NCBI RefSeq assembly: GCF_000004075.3
Contig: NC_026658.2
Coordinates: 5,828,001-5,892,000, forward strand
Direction of reading: 5' to 3'
From: Cucumis sativus
Lineage: Eukaryota; Streptophyta; Magnoliopsida; Cucurbitales; Cucurbitaceae
DNA: 64,000 bases
Positions 23,801 to 36,929 of the stretch are shown piece after piece. The notes beneath the pieces are model-generated. The model was not told the origin of the DNA and did not search any database. It was given only the letters and a program-made list of their open reading frames with translations. The position numbers and the translations under genes are program-made. Positions within the stretch are counted from its first letter, which is position 1. Every line of letters starts with the position of its first letter.

Positions 23801-25542
23801 ACTAAAAATAAATTTGATTGAATGGAATGATATAAACGGTAGAATAGTGCATTGCTCTTGGAATCCTTTTATGATCAGATTACTCCTGGGTATGATTTCT
23901 GTTGAGAATTTTGTATGCAGTGCAGTTACAGGCTGTTTGATCTAAGAATATAGTACTAGGATTAGGTTTTTATTTTATTGTCTTGCCCAATGGTTTGTGT
24001 CGGATTCCTTGTGGGGGAAATTCTTTGAGTAGAAAACCATACTTATGGTGCTAAATACTTCCCTTGGCCATTATCTTTCTAATATATTCCTTATGCTTTT
24101 GCGTTTTGTTGGATTTCAAATCAAAAACTAAAAAAACACTGCAGAAATTTTGCAAAAAGGCAATTGACTTGGTTCCGGAATGAGCGTATATATCACTGGC
24201 TTGATGCATCCAAACCCCTGGTATGGCATTTTGAGTGTTAGTTGTATATTTTTTTCCCTGTTCAAACTACATAACCTTCACACTATGAAAAGTAGTGCTG
24301 TCAGTTATTTTCTTCTCCACATACTCTGTCGTTCATAATCTTTGTTCTCTAATCTAAAAGCTGATCGCTGATGTTCTCAATTCACTTGATTGAATTCAGT
24401 AATCATTTCAAACTAATCTTCTTGGTGGAAGGAACTTGATTCTTGTTTCTGCTTTCTGCTTTAATTGACTTTTACAATGCATCTGTATCTGATACTAGTA
24501 ATTGTAAATTTCTATGGGCTAGTAACACTAGTACTTGTTACTTATCTTTACCATGTAACTATTCTATTTATCTCAGGGTCTTTATATCTCTAAATTCCTC
24601 TAGTGCGTCTGTGAACCCATGATGACTTCGAAGTTATTGAGAAAGTATCTTATAAGAAGAGAGGGAACTAGTATTTCTAGACTCTAGTTATTGAAAATTT
24701 TCCCTTCAGCATGGTTGTTCATTTTACAATCCGTTTATGTCAAGTTCAGTCTCACTGATTTACTTCAATGCTGGTGACACCACTTTCTTCTTGTATGAAT
24801 CTTTTTCAAGATATCGTTTGAGTAGTATCATCCAATAGTTAGCATGCATTCAACCCATTACTGAACCATAGATGCGTTCTTTTTAGAGAATATGCAAGTG
24901 TAAAGCAAAGCCTTCGATAGTTTGGTGACTCGCTGTCTAATGAGCTCGGGAGTAAATGAATCTTACATGGATAATCCATAATAATCATGCTAATGATTGA
25001 ATTGTAAGGACAGTTCATTATAACAATGCATCAAAAGTGGTTTAAATTATGAACATGGGGAATTTAGGACCTTTTGGTGGAGGGTTCATACTTTATGAGT
25101 TTATATTATATGAGTTGGGACTTGGGCTCACATTGGTGTTTAAATTACTTCTTCCCAAATATATAGTAAAATTGTCAACTTATATTGATCAATGTGGGAC
25201 AAAAACACCTGCAGGAAAATGCACTCAACTTTGTTTATGATGCTTACCACAGCGAAAGTGGAAATATCTCGGTTCCAGAATCACTTAGAATGAAAAGAGA
25301 TGGTTCCAGTTACCGAGAAGCTTCTGAGATGAAGGCTTATCGAACGAGAAATAGGTACTACTTATAGTAAAGTAATTGGGAATTATATCAAATCCTGAAA
25401 TGAGCTAATTATACCTTCTTCAACACCCCCCAATCCCCAATCCCCAATTCATAGGTATTTTGTTAAACGTCAAGATTGTGCTGATGTTTTGGACTGGATA
25501 GGAAGAACTCAAAGCGTTTACCAAGATTTTCCTGTTGCTTGA
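17892..25542 (+). CDS. IPT9: tRNA dimethylallyltransferase (IPT9 type), eleven exons
   Basis: Exons: 17892-18203, 18953-19006, 19616-19658, 19808-19916, 20461-20659, 21209-21446, 21661-21755, 23309-23403, 24145-24220, 25215-25354, 25455-25542. They join in frame to 482 residues. The P-loop GPTGSGKS is at 76-83, followed by the [17 protein letters not shown] block with the conserved Asp at 101. [11 protein letters not shown] and KAIGYRQ (344-350) are the other hallmark blocks of MiaA-like enzymes. The family transfers a dimethylallyl group to A37 of tRNAs reading UNN codons, and tRNA turnover is a source of cis-zeatin cytokinins. The sequence resembles Arabidopsis IPT9 more than IPT2, and has no C2H2 tail. 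The first ~60 residues are Arg/Ser-rich and may be an organelle-targeting peptide. Seven of the ten introns exceed 300 bp; intron 7 (21756-23308) carries transposon debris. Confidence 0.93.
21850..22665 (+). mobile_element. LINE remnant (reverse-transcriptase 3' domain) in IPT9 intron 7
   Basis: Plus-strand frames, interrupted by stops and shifts, give [31 protein letters not shown] with EEDLDH after it, then [15 protein letters not shown] and [14 protein letters not shown]. This is the order seen in the zinc-binding end (zf-RVT) of plant LINE ORF2 proteins. The segment ends with TCCAGTGAAAGTTGTTGATTC and an AATAATAGTAACAATAAT tail, a fit for a LINE 3' end. It is 5'-truncated and cannot move by itself. 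It lies in the same direction as IPT9. Confidence 0.7.
22725..23045 (-). mobile_element. Ty1/copia 3' end: last codons of pol and LTR, antisense in IPT9 intron 7
   Basis: On the minus strand a frame ends [17 protein letters not shown] then stop (about 22,998-22,948), the typical last residues of plant copia polyproteins. Next comes the polypurine-like TTGAGGAGGAG and TGTTAAAGTTAGTGGGC, which would start the 3' LTR. The LTR continues to about 22,725 and contains TTGTACCTATTGTATTTATC and ACCGTGGTTTTTTTTCC. No second LTR or gag-pol body is present, so it is a truncated relic. Confidence 0.65.
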
Positions 25543-26640
25543 ATGAGTTCGATTTCAACCCCATTTTTTACCTTTTTGTGAAGGAATCATACTTTCCAAA
25601 ATTTCTTTACAGGTAACACTTTATTTCTTAAGAGTTGAGGATACATATGGTTTTTCAGCTTGTTTGGGTTAAAATCTCTCTGATCCTTGGATTTCTCTGC
25701 AGCAGATTTCATAGGAGTTGTGCATTAGTTTAGCAGTGAATGTTCATTTGCAATGAATGCTATTCTCTACTACCAGATGCCAGAAATGACCATTCAGTTT
25801 TGAAAGTGGTCAGTATGCCTTATTTTTGGATTTGGTCTAATTTATTTTCGGGTATTTATATATTGTCTTAGTGTAAATTCATCGATAAAAAGACAGATTC
25901 TGTAATTGGAACCTATGAAACAATCTGCCTGATTATTTCTTTTTTACTTTTGGGGTTGGATGATGATTGAGACTCGAGTTTTTATTCTCATGAAAAAATA
26001 GGAATGTTCTATAAAGTGCTAGGGATAATCTAGAGCTTGTAACATGTTAAAGTTGCACACATTCCTATAAAAAGATGACAAGTTGGCCTCATGGAAAGGG
26101 CATCTTCCTTGCTGATAAGAGCAAGAAACTTTTTTTTTTCTTCAATTTTGCCTACCATGATTATAAATTTATTTGGCATTTTTACGTGCTTGAGTTGACT
26201 TTTCATACTCTAGAAAGTTCTATTAATACTTATTTCTTGTGATTTTTTTTTAAAAAAGAAAGATTGTTGATTGTTTTTGGTACATTTATTTTAGACTCAG
26301 TCCCTACATTTTAAAATTTTAAAATTTTAGTTCTTTGAAATTTAACCTATACAATTAGGCCATGTTTTTTTAAAATTGGTTATGACGAAAATTTTAATTA
26401 AAATGATCATTTTCTATTATGTGACTATTTTATCTTTGTAATTTATAATTACATTTTAAAATATATTGATCTACTTATAATTAGTTGAAAAAGGATGAGA
26501 TGTAACGAATTGTTATGTAATCTCAAGTTGGAGTAAAAATTAATTATTACTAAATGAAGTTAGTTTTGCAATATTCTTATCAACTATTACCCCATGGTTT
26601 TTTTTTTCTTGTTTAAATTTTGGAAACATATTCTCATTGA

Positions 26641-26680
<40 letters not shown>

Positions 26681-27627
26681 ATTATTATTTTCTAGATTAT
26701 TTAATATTTGTCGAAAGTATAGATATTATATTAAAATTGGTATTTGTACTTGAAAAAGGTGTCTTTTAGAAAAATTATTTTGAAGGATAAAACTCTTGAA
26801 AATATTTGTAGTCGTAACAAAATAACACAATCTATCGATGATAGGTTACTATAAATTAATATTTGTGATAAAGTATTAGTAGAAGTTGTTTTGAGGTCTA
26901 TTGTATGAAAGTTGGTAAAATTATTAAATGATTATGCACATATTTGTGTTCAACTTTCTATTTCCTCCAAGTTAATGATTTTCTTCAGACATTATAAAAA
27001 ATTAAATCAAATGTAAAAATGCAATCCTAAATTTGATAAAATTAAAATTTTAAACATAAAGTTGTAAACTTAAAAACTTGATAAGTACTTCCTATAAGAA
27101 ACTGTAAATTGTCTTAATGCAATTACAAAGTTTTGAGTAATTATTGTGAATTATAGGTCAACTTCGAATATTTCACCATATATAGTTTTGGTTGAATAAA
27201 TGACGCAAAAGGCATTGTTATTATTTTTCTTAACTATGATAACTTCAATGTGTCTAATTGTTTTGTGGGAGGAAATAAATATGTAATCAAACAATGCACT
27301 ATTTTCTTTTTATAAAACGATTGTAGTTGTGAAAAATTGAAGCTCAATAATAAATATTATTCAAGCTCAATATGAGGATTTGAAGGAGAGATTTGGTTTT
27401 TTTTTTTTCATGATAATAAGCTTAAAAATATAATAAAATAAAATAAAATTTAGACCACAAAACAAAATGAAACTGAAGGGAAAGAAAAAATAAAAATTAC
27501 CAATAAACCCCTTGGGGTTGAGAATAAAAGCAAAACCACATAGCTACGATGTGAAGAAGAAGAATCCTTCATTTCCACAAAAACCCTTTCTTCATCGGCT
27601 ACGTCGCTGTTCTTGTAACGTGCAACA
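25543..27627. other. Intergenic region between IPT9 and mitochondrial MDH
   Basis: The first 350 bp likely hold the IPT9 3' UTR, which may have an alternative 3' splice (TTACAG then GTAACAC near 25,613). The rest is AT-rich without genes. A run of about 38 A residues lies at 26,642-26,679, and the MDH promoter and leader should lie after about 27,300. Confidence 0.45.
26642..26679. repeat. Poly-A homopolymer run (~38 nt)
   Basis: An uninterrupted A tract. No recognisable retroelement body or target duplication flanks it. Its length should be treated as uncertain because such runs are often misread. Confidence 0.8.
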
Positions 27628-29838
<2,211 letters not shown>

Positions 29839-32007
29839 AAGATGTTAGTATTATTTACAGTCGGGACAGGTATATCTGCTGCCCGCATTACCATAAAACT
29901 CGATCCATTTTTGCTTTTTCCAACCCAATTGTAACTGATGATGCTGCTTACGAGCAACCGGCTTTACTGTTTTTTGTTAGAGTAGATCATTCTCTCTCGT
30001 ATAAATTTTATCAATAATTCCCCATGGCATGTTTTTGAGGGACTTGTGGTTGGTTAGCCTTGTATCTGTGATACTTCATTGCTTTGAACATTTTTTTTGG
30101 GTTGCCATACCAGCGATTCATTTGCAATTTGCCCCCTATTATATAATCATCACCAAAAAGTATCTCCGATTACTCCATACTTAAGTAGAGGGATGAATAG
30201 AACACAGTTACACAAATAATGTGTAGGGAGAGAAATGAATGGCTATGTATTTAATTGAATTCTGAAGGGGTTTATGGAGAATTGTGTTTATATTCGTAGT
30301 GGGTTGTATTTATTTGGACGATATGATATATTATAAAATAAGTTTTCACAATTCCAATTGGTACGGTAGGGCAAGCCGGCTATCTCTAAGAACACACAGT
30401 TAAGCATTTGTAAATGATGTATTTTGGGTAGTTTAATTTCGAGGTTTTGCTTGTCAAAGCCTTCGTTGTATTTTGTGGAGATGCCTTTTTCCTCGAGTGG
30501 TTACTTTGTTACATTGTTTCAAGGTTCAAATTCAAACAATTTTCATTCTCATACTCCCACCTATATAAAGAAAATGTTAAATTTCCCAAGGTCGAGTTCC
30601 ATACACAACTTTCATTTCATGAGGAAGTGGATAATATATACAAATGTTATTTGCTAACATAAAATGTTACAAGGATTTGAAAAAGTTTGGGAACATGATC
30701 AATCCTAGAATGTGAAGGGGGAATTAATTGACTTATGCCTTATGCCATCTGGAGTTATTTTACAAAAATATGGAGTTACAAATTGTCAAAAGAGGAAATG
30801 AGGGAAATGACTATTTGATTAATTTGCAAAGGAAACCATGAATGAGATTGCTGAATCCATCATCTAAAATCATCAAACACTCTTTTGATCTCTTCCCTCT
30901 GAATCTGAATTTGCTTGGGAAGTGAGATTGTTCTTTAAGTCACCAAACTATTTCATCCTGTTTCAGAGAAAGGAGCTCATCAATTTCAGATTTCACACTT
31001 AGTTTCATCTATCATAAGAAAACACTTTGATTCGCAACATGACATGTTACTCTTTTGGTAAATTGAAAGCCTCCACTGAAAACTAGTGGCAAAACGACAC
31101 TGCATTGGAAAGAAAAAACCCTTTAAACCTAGCCACTTAATTCAAGTATTACCCCTTGTAGAAATATAAATCTGTTAGATTGTTAGAAGAAGATGAAAAT
31201 TGAAACCTCCAACTTTGCATCAGTGAGTTGGAATGGAAATTAGGAGTTGGGACAAGAACACTGTCATACGCATTTTAAGTCTCAACTTCTATGATTGTAT
31301 GAGAGTGGATTTGAAACATTTACAAATGGCAGGGATAATATTATAGCTTTTGAAAGAACAAGGATACTTTATTTACAAAAAGGACAAAGTACCAAGGATA
31401 TTTTTCTTTTTTTGTAATTTTGCGTACGAAAGAATGTTGGGTAAAGGTTTAGAGGTTCTTTGAGCAAAGCTACAAGAAAATTTATCATGATGAAAAAGGG
31501 AAGTGCAACGGAATAGTAAGGGCCATAAATAATGGAATTGGATATCACGGTACAATATCTTGGTTTAAATGCAAGCAAGGACACAACCATTAGGTTAGAG
31601 GCCTAGAAGGAAATATCTTCAAATAAAATGGCAAAAAGAACAAAATATATGATTGTTCATACAGGATTATTTCAGTAATGGGTTAGAAAAAGGGATCATG
31701 CATTGTAGATGCTGGAAGGTTATAGAATAAACTTGAGAAAGATGATGACGCCCCAGAAAATAACTACGAACTTTCTAGACATTTTCTTAGTTTGCAAGTC
31801 GTTAAATATTGGGAAAGAACAAAGAGTACCACAAAAATATCCCATATCTATCACACCAACCGGTAGCCAGTTTTAAGATTGTTGATTCAGCCAAAATCAC
31901 ATGTTAGAAAATATCTTTCATATGTGAAACTCCCAAGCCAACAAGAATACAAAGCAAGCAACTGGGTTCAGTACTAGACTTTGACTTCTTACCTTACCTT
32001 AGTCAAT
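29839..32007. other. Intergenic region between MDH and GTE genes
   Basis: About 250 bp after the MDH stop probably are its 3' UTR. The GTE gene ends from the other side, so this interval lies between two convergent genes. I see no further gene, RNA or clear element. Open frames at 30,424-30,662 and 31,369-31,590 overlap in two frames and lack codon character. Confidence 0.5.
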
Positions 32008-34037
32008 TCAACCTGAAGAAGACTGATTTTCATCCCCACATGTCGAGGAACTATCATTTTCAGAGTCTGTACAACAAAGAAGTAAATGGATGAAGTTTTA
32101 GAAAATAGTGCATAGATTATATAATCATTTAGCTTTACGAGTTACTGCTAAAGCCACAAATTTATACACATGCACAGAAAATTGGTAATTTGGAATGACC
32201 CTTAAAATTATACATTCTACAAAGCTTTCGACAACATGGTGCAGACAATAACCTAGTATCAAGTGGTTTATTGTTTTGCTATGCTTTCTTTTTGTTGTTT
32301 ATTTATTCCTTTTCTATGTTATAAAAAATCTAGTTAATCTTAGAATGAAAAGAATTAAAGAAACAGTTACAAAAGATTTCAATAACTTCACCTGCATTGC
32401 CTCCTACAGGTTTTCCTCCTGCTTTAGCCACTGCAAGAAGATCCTGCATCATTACAATATATGTTTTACCCTGCTGACCTTTTATCGTAAGAAAGAAGTT
32501 GAAACTGAAACTAATTTAATGCAAGTCTTACAGTATCATTGGTCGAGTAGTGAGACAATTTTTCTCCAGATTGAAGATTGGCATCAGCTTTTCTCTTATT
32601 CTTGATCAAACTTTTTTTGTAATTTGCTACAAACCTCTCAAGTTCCCAGAGGGTTTCAGAATCAACACTGCCAATATCCAACTCAATTTCATCGTCGTTT
32701 TGGAACAGTCCCTGGTTTCTTTTCTTGATAATCTTGACAACATTATTCAATTTATCTGATGGTAAATCCTGAAGGTCAATGCTCAGTTTCTGTTTTTCTT
32801 CATAAGTCATATCTCTGATTTCGTGATTCTTTGCTTTTGGTTTCTTATCAGGAGGAGCAACATCTGTGGGGGGCTGTTTGGGATTGGAGGTAAGGAAATG
32901 CTTTGTTGTAGAATCCGATCTACTGAAAGTTCTCGATTCCACTGGACGAGTGGCAAGAGCTGGAGATTTCCTAGAGGTGGGTGTAGGTAAAACTGAGCCA
33001 TCATCCACCTGAAATCCCTTACCAACATTTTGTTTACCTTCAATTGTCTTCCATTTCTCTTCGAATATATTAGACAACTGCTCAGCCATCATATGAACAT
33101 CCTCCCCTTTTGGATTATATGTAATGGCATTGCTAAATGTTAGTCTCACATCCTCAGCAAACTCTCTTGGTGATTTGTACCAATTCTTATTCAGTCTCAT
33201 CTTTATGGTACCTAAATCCATTGGCTTCGTTATGATCTTATGATAATCATGAAGCCCCAAACGCTTTGCATCAACAGGCACATTAAATACCCAACCAAAT
33301 TTATGTTTCATCAATCTTTCCAGCAAATTACTACAGCTTTTAAGCACTGGACCAATCTTACCTCCATTCAAATTACAGTCCGACATCGGAAGCTCCTTTG
33401 TAGAAGCATATTTTGAATTTTTATGCTTGCTCACCTCTTTCTCTGCAAACTCTCCAAAGTTTTCTGCCACTGAAGCACATCGAACAAGCCTCGATGCAGG
33501 CACATCTGCAGAACCCACCTCGGAATTAACCTTCATTGTACTAACAGTACCCACCCTCTCTACCAAATTATTAGCTGAAAACTGTGATTGACTATGTCCA
33601 ACATCACCACCATAACCACTAAGCTGCAGCTCCTGAGTTTCAAACTTCTTCACGAGGCTCCTAACCTGATCGAGCTCACCCTTCAGCTTCGTTGTAAGTT
33701 CTTTAATCCCAAACCTCGATCTTGAATTCAAATTAATCCTAACTCGGTTCTCAAACCTCGTATATACTGGCACTTCCTCGGCATTAACCGGTTCACTGCA
33801 GTGATTTTGACCCGAATAAAACCTAGACGTGACCAAAGCATCGATCGGGTTATGAGAAGGAGAAGACGGATTAGCACCGCCATTGGTGGCCGCGACAGTG
33901 GGAGTCTGAAGGGAATTACGAGCTACGCGTTTAGCAATTTTACTCTGTTTCTGTTGCTTTCCGGCATTAAACTTGTCATTATCCCTCTTTCTGGGATTCC
34001 CTCCCGCATCACCATCACCTTGCAGCACTGAAGCCAT
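32008..34037 (-). CDS. GTE4: Bromodomain-NET protein, global transcription factor group E (GTE3/4/5 type)
   Basis: Minus-strand exons 32532-34037, 32392-32443 and 32008-32066 join in frame to 538 residues. Residues about 99-134 form the conserved N-terminal segment RVRINLNSRSRFGIKELTTK and the helix after it. The bromodomain is about 229-333, with the ZA-loop FNVPVD and the acetyl-lysine Asn308 in TYNPKGEDVH. The NET domain is about 410-475 (MTYEEKQKLS ... LWELERF). The tail is acidic and Ser-rich. Plant GTE proteins bind acetylated histones in the nucleus and affect transcription, cell-cycle maintenance and seed or leaf development. The start is the first ATG of the frame and opens MASVLQGDGD; no upstream in-frame choice was found. 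The clade choice (GTE4 rather than GTE3 or GTE5) is from memory and is less sure than the family. Confidence 0.9.
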
Positions 34038-34046
34038 TCATGTAAT

Positions 34047-34156
34047 CTGCCACGATGATAAAACCCTAGATTTTCGAGAATGTCAAAAAGAGAAGAAAAT
34101 CGAATGGAACTAGAACTAGGGGTATAGAAAAATCCATAAAAATCACGATTGCTTAC
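34047..34156 (-). other. Possible 5'-UTR intron of the GTE gene
   Basis: On the minus strand GAACTT then GTAAGCAATCG gives a good donor at 34,156. CATCGTGGCAG gives an acceptor ending at 34,047, ten bases before the ATG. The 110-nt size suits a small plant intron. Unproven without RNA. Confidence 0.35.
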
Positions 34157-34859
34157 AAGTTCAAAGCAGGATCGATGCAGCTGGAGGATGTTGAATCGAA
34201 AACCAAACAATAGAAAAAACTAGGGTTTATGGTTGACGATCATAGTGGAAAAAAAACAAAAAATAAAAATAAAACCAAATTGGGGGTTCGTTGGAATATG
34301 CAAAGAAATTCAAGAAATGGTAGAGTGAATTAAAGAAGAATTCAAAAAGTTGTTGAATGGATTGACGAAGCTCATCGTTTAGCTCCTTACTTCCTACTTC
34401 GGACTTCCATTGTTCACTGTGAAACGCAGAAGTGGTGGCCGAGACCGACTTACACGCGCGGAAGCCGCGAGTGGCCTTCTTACTATGTCTTTCTTTATGT
34501 TTTTTCTTCCTTTTTTTATGATAAAATAAATACAAAATTTATTTCTAAATTGTGAATGTTAAATTTAGATTATTTTTTTTTAATAAACTTTAAATTTCCA
34601 ATATCTTAGTTTGTTCCCATATCTTCTAAAAAAAATTATGTCTTTCAAAAAAAATATAACAAAACAATAAAATATTTACGATTTGAGGAAAGAAAAAGAT
34701 TATGGAAGAAAGAATTATGATAATCCTTAAATTATGAAAAGTAAAGATTTTGATAATCTTTATTTGTGAGAAAAATTACGAGGGAATTATGATAATTCTT
34801 GTTTGACGATCGGAAAGAATGATGAAAATTATTTATTTTTTCTTTTAAATTCACATCCT

Positions 34860-35155
34860 AAAATTTTAAAGGCAATTCTCCAACCTAAATTATCTTATTT
34901 TATTAAGATTTAAAAAAAAATTGGATGTGTTGTCTGTTGGAGTTTAGTGAGAAGAGATGAAGATTTTATGGAAAGAAAAAAAGAAGAAAGGGAAAGAAAT
35001 AATAATTATAATATAATAATAATGATAATATATTATTATAATATTAAACCCTCCATCGTTTTGCATGCACCCTTCTTCCTCATTCTCCCTCACTCTTCCT
35101 TTTCCTCGTGCCCTAGCGTCAACCACCGTGTCTCTTCAGTCACCCGTCGTTAGCT
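34860..35155 (-). mobile_element. LTR-retroelement fragment, inverted relative of the 43-kb LTR
   Basis: Shares ordered blocks with the reverse complement of about 43,560-43,800: TTATTAAGAT..TTAA..TTGGATGT, then an ATAATAATA tract, then CGTTTTGCATGC, then a pyrimidine-rich GC-richer part. The shared order of four blocks supports descent from one LTR or leader family, in opposite orientations. No coding remains. It ends near 35,155 where copia RT sequence starts. Confidence 0.5.
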
Positions 35156-35179
35156 AAGTCGCCACGTTCTTCATCTGAT

Positions 35180-36838
35180 ATGTTGTGACTACATCCATAA
35201 GTTGTGACTACATCTATAAGATGCATGTTCTGATTTTCATACATAACCAGGCCGATTAAAAATCTTAATGTGATTGCATCCACCACCGAAGAATATGTCT
35301 CCTTATAGTCAATATCATTATCAAGAGATCATATAAATATCATTCATTATCAAGAGATCATATAAATATCATTCATTATCAAGAGATCATATAAATATCA
35401 TTATCAAGAGATCATATAAATATGATTTTCAAGAGATCCATATAAATATGTTATGACTACATCCGTAAGATGCATGTCCAAATTTTCATACATAGCCAAA
35501 CCGATTAAAAATCTGAACGTGATTATATTCTAAGCCTCCTTTGAGAACCGATCTTAATACATTGTGGTGGAGATATTGGAACATATACTGCACATAAAAA
35601 ATTATCAAATGAGAAATATTTGGCTCATGGGCCATATGCTAGTTGTAATGGTGAGTACTTGTAATACGTTGCTGACTTAATACACACAAGTGACATAACA
35701 TGCAGAGTAACATGTCCCCTTACAGATGTAGAGAGTTTAGCTCTCATAAGCAAAGGTTTAAGAATTAATTGCAAATGTTTTATAAATGATTTTGCTAAAC
35801 CATTTTGTGTATGAACACGGACTATAGGATGTTCAACACTTATCCTTGTAGACATACAATAATTATCAAATGTTTGGGATGTAAATTCACCAGTATTATC
35901 AAGTCGATTTTTCTTAAATATATATATAATAAGGAAACTATGCATAACTTAATTATTTGAGCAAGTAATTTTACAAATGCAAGATTTTGACTTGATAATA
36001 AACACACATGTAACTATATGTTGGATGCTTCTATTAATACCATAAAATACATAAATGGTTCACTTGATGGGTTAATCAGTTTACAAATATTACCATAAAT
36101 TCGTTCAAAAAATGTAGGTGATTTGATTCCCACTTTAGCTGGTGATGGTTTAATTATTAATTTTCCTTAAGAGCAAGCATCACATGATAATTCATTAGTT
36201 TGAATAATCTTCTGGTTTTTCAATAGATGTCCATGTAAATTTTTAATAATTTTTCTCATGATTATGAATCCTAGATAACTCAATCGATTATGCCAAATTG
36301 CAAATATGTTTAGATTCATAAACTTCAGGTTAATTGTTGCATATGTTCCAATTTGAGACAGTAGATTTAATATAAAGATAGTCTATTTCATTCTTTCTAC
36401 CCGTCTCAATATGATAATCATTGTAACATATATCTTTAAAACTCAATAGATTTCTTTTTGATTGAGTAGAGTACAACACATTATCAATTATGAATCTTGT
36501 TCCTTTAGGCAAAATAATATTTGCTTTTCCAAATCCTTCAATCAAATTTGTCGAACTTGATATTGTATAGACTTTTACTTCAGCATTGTTAGTTTGAAAA
36601 AATATTTTTTATTTGTAAGTATTGTGTGTGGTTGCACTGTCTACCAGACATAGATCCATTTGTTGATCCACCAATTGTGTCGATTTTGTAAAACTATTCG
36701 CTTCAAGTCGAGATTCCTTATTTTTCATTAACAACTTGTTATATGAGACGAGTTCAGAATATGAAAATGTTTTAGTAAATGTTTCTCCCAATTTTTGTGT
36801 GTCTTTACAAATCCACCAAAGCCCTCTATTTAAATGAG
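35180..36838 (-). pseudogene. Ty1/copia gag-pol remnant with duplicated RT segment
   Basis: Minus-strand pieces appear in the right order for copia. A gag-end/protease-like stretch (LCLVDSATTHN, near 36,609-36,660) comes first. A pre-integrase stretch (GTRFIIDNVLYS, 36,330-36,545) follows. An integrase core stretch (RLDNTGEFTSQTF, VHTQNGLA, 35,625-35,920) comes next, then GCAVYVPI-like sequence near 35,590. A reverse-transcriptase start (DYKETYSSVVDAIT) lies near 35,310-35,270. All frames are broken. The RT piece appears twice (35,204-35,310 and 35,448-35,535). No flanking LTR pair was identified. Confidence 0.75.
35311..35450. repeat. Five-copy 25-29-bp tandem repeat inside the copia relic
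   Basis: TCAAGAGATCATATAAATAT starts at 35,321, 35,350, 35,379 and 35,404, with a variant at 35,429. The spacings are 29, 29, 25 and 25 bp. The array sits exactly between the two copies of the copia reverse-transcriptase segment. Confidence 0.9.
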
Positions 36839-36839
36839 T

Positions 36840-36925
36840 TAATTGCTGGAGTGGGGATTTGAACCCAAAACCTCTTGTCTACAAGAACATACAGGTGTCT
36901 GTTGAGCTAAACTCATGTTGACGAC
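36840..36925 (-). mobile_element. tRNA-derived SINE head with good A and B boxes
   Basis: On the minus strand TAGCTCAACAGA (36,898-36,909) is an A box and GGTTCAAATCC (36,855-36,865) a perfect-type B box, 30-45 nt apart as in tRNA-derived Pol III promoters. The sequence is not a cloverleaf tRNA. It abuts the 5' side of the copia relic in the same orientation. Confidence 0.6.
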
Positions 36926-36929
36926 ATCT

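Noticed and set aside
35311..35450. CRISPR-like array
   Set aside because: The units are directly adjacent tandem repeats without unique spacers, in a plant transposon relic.
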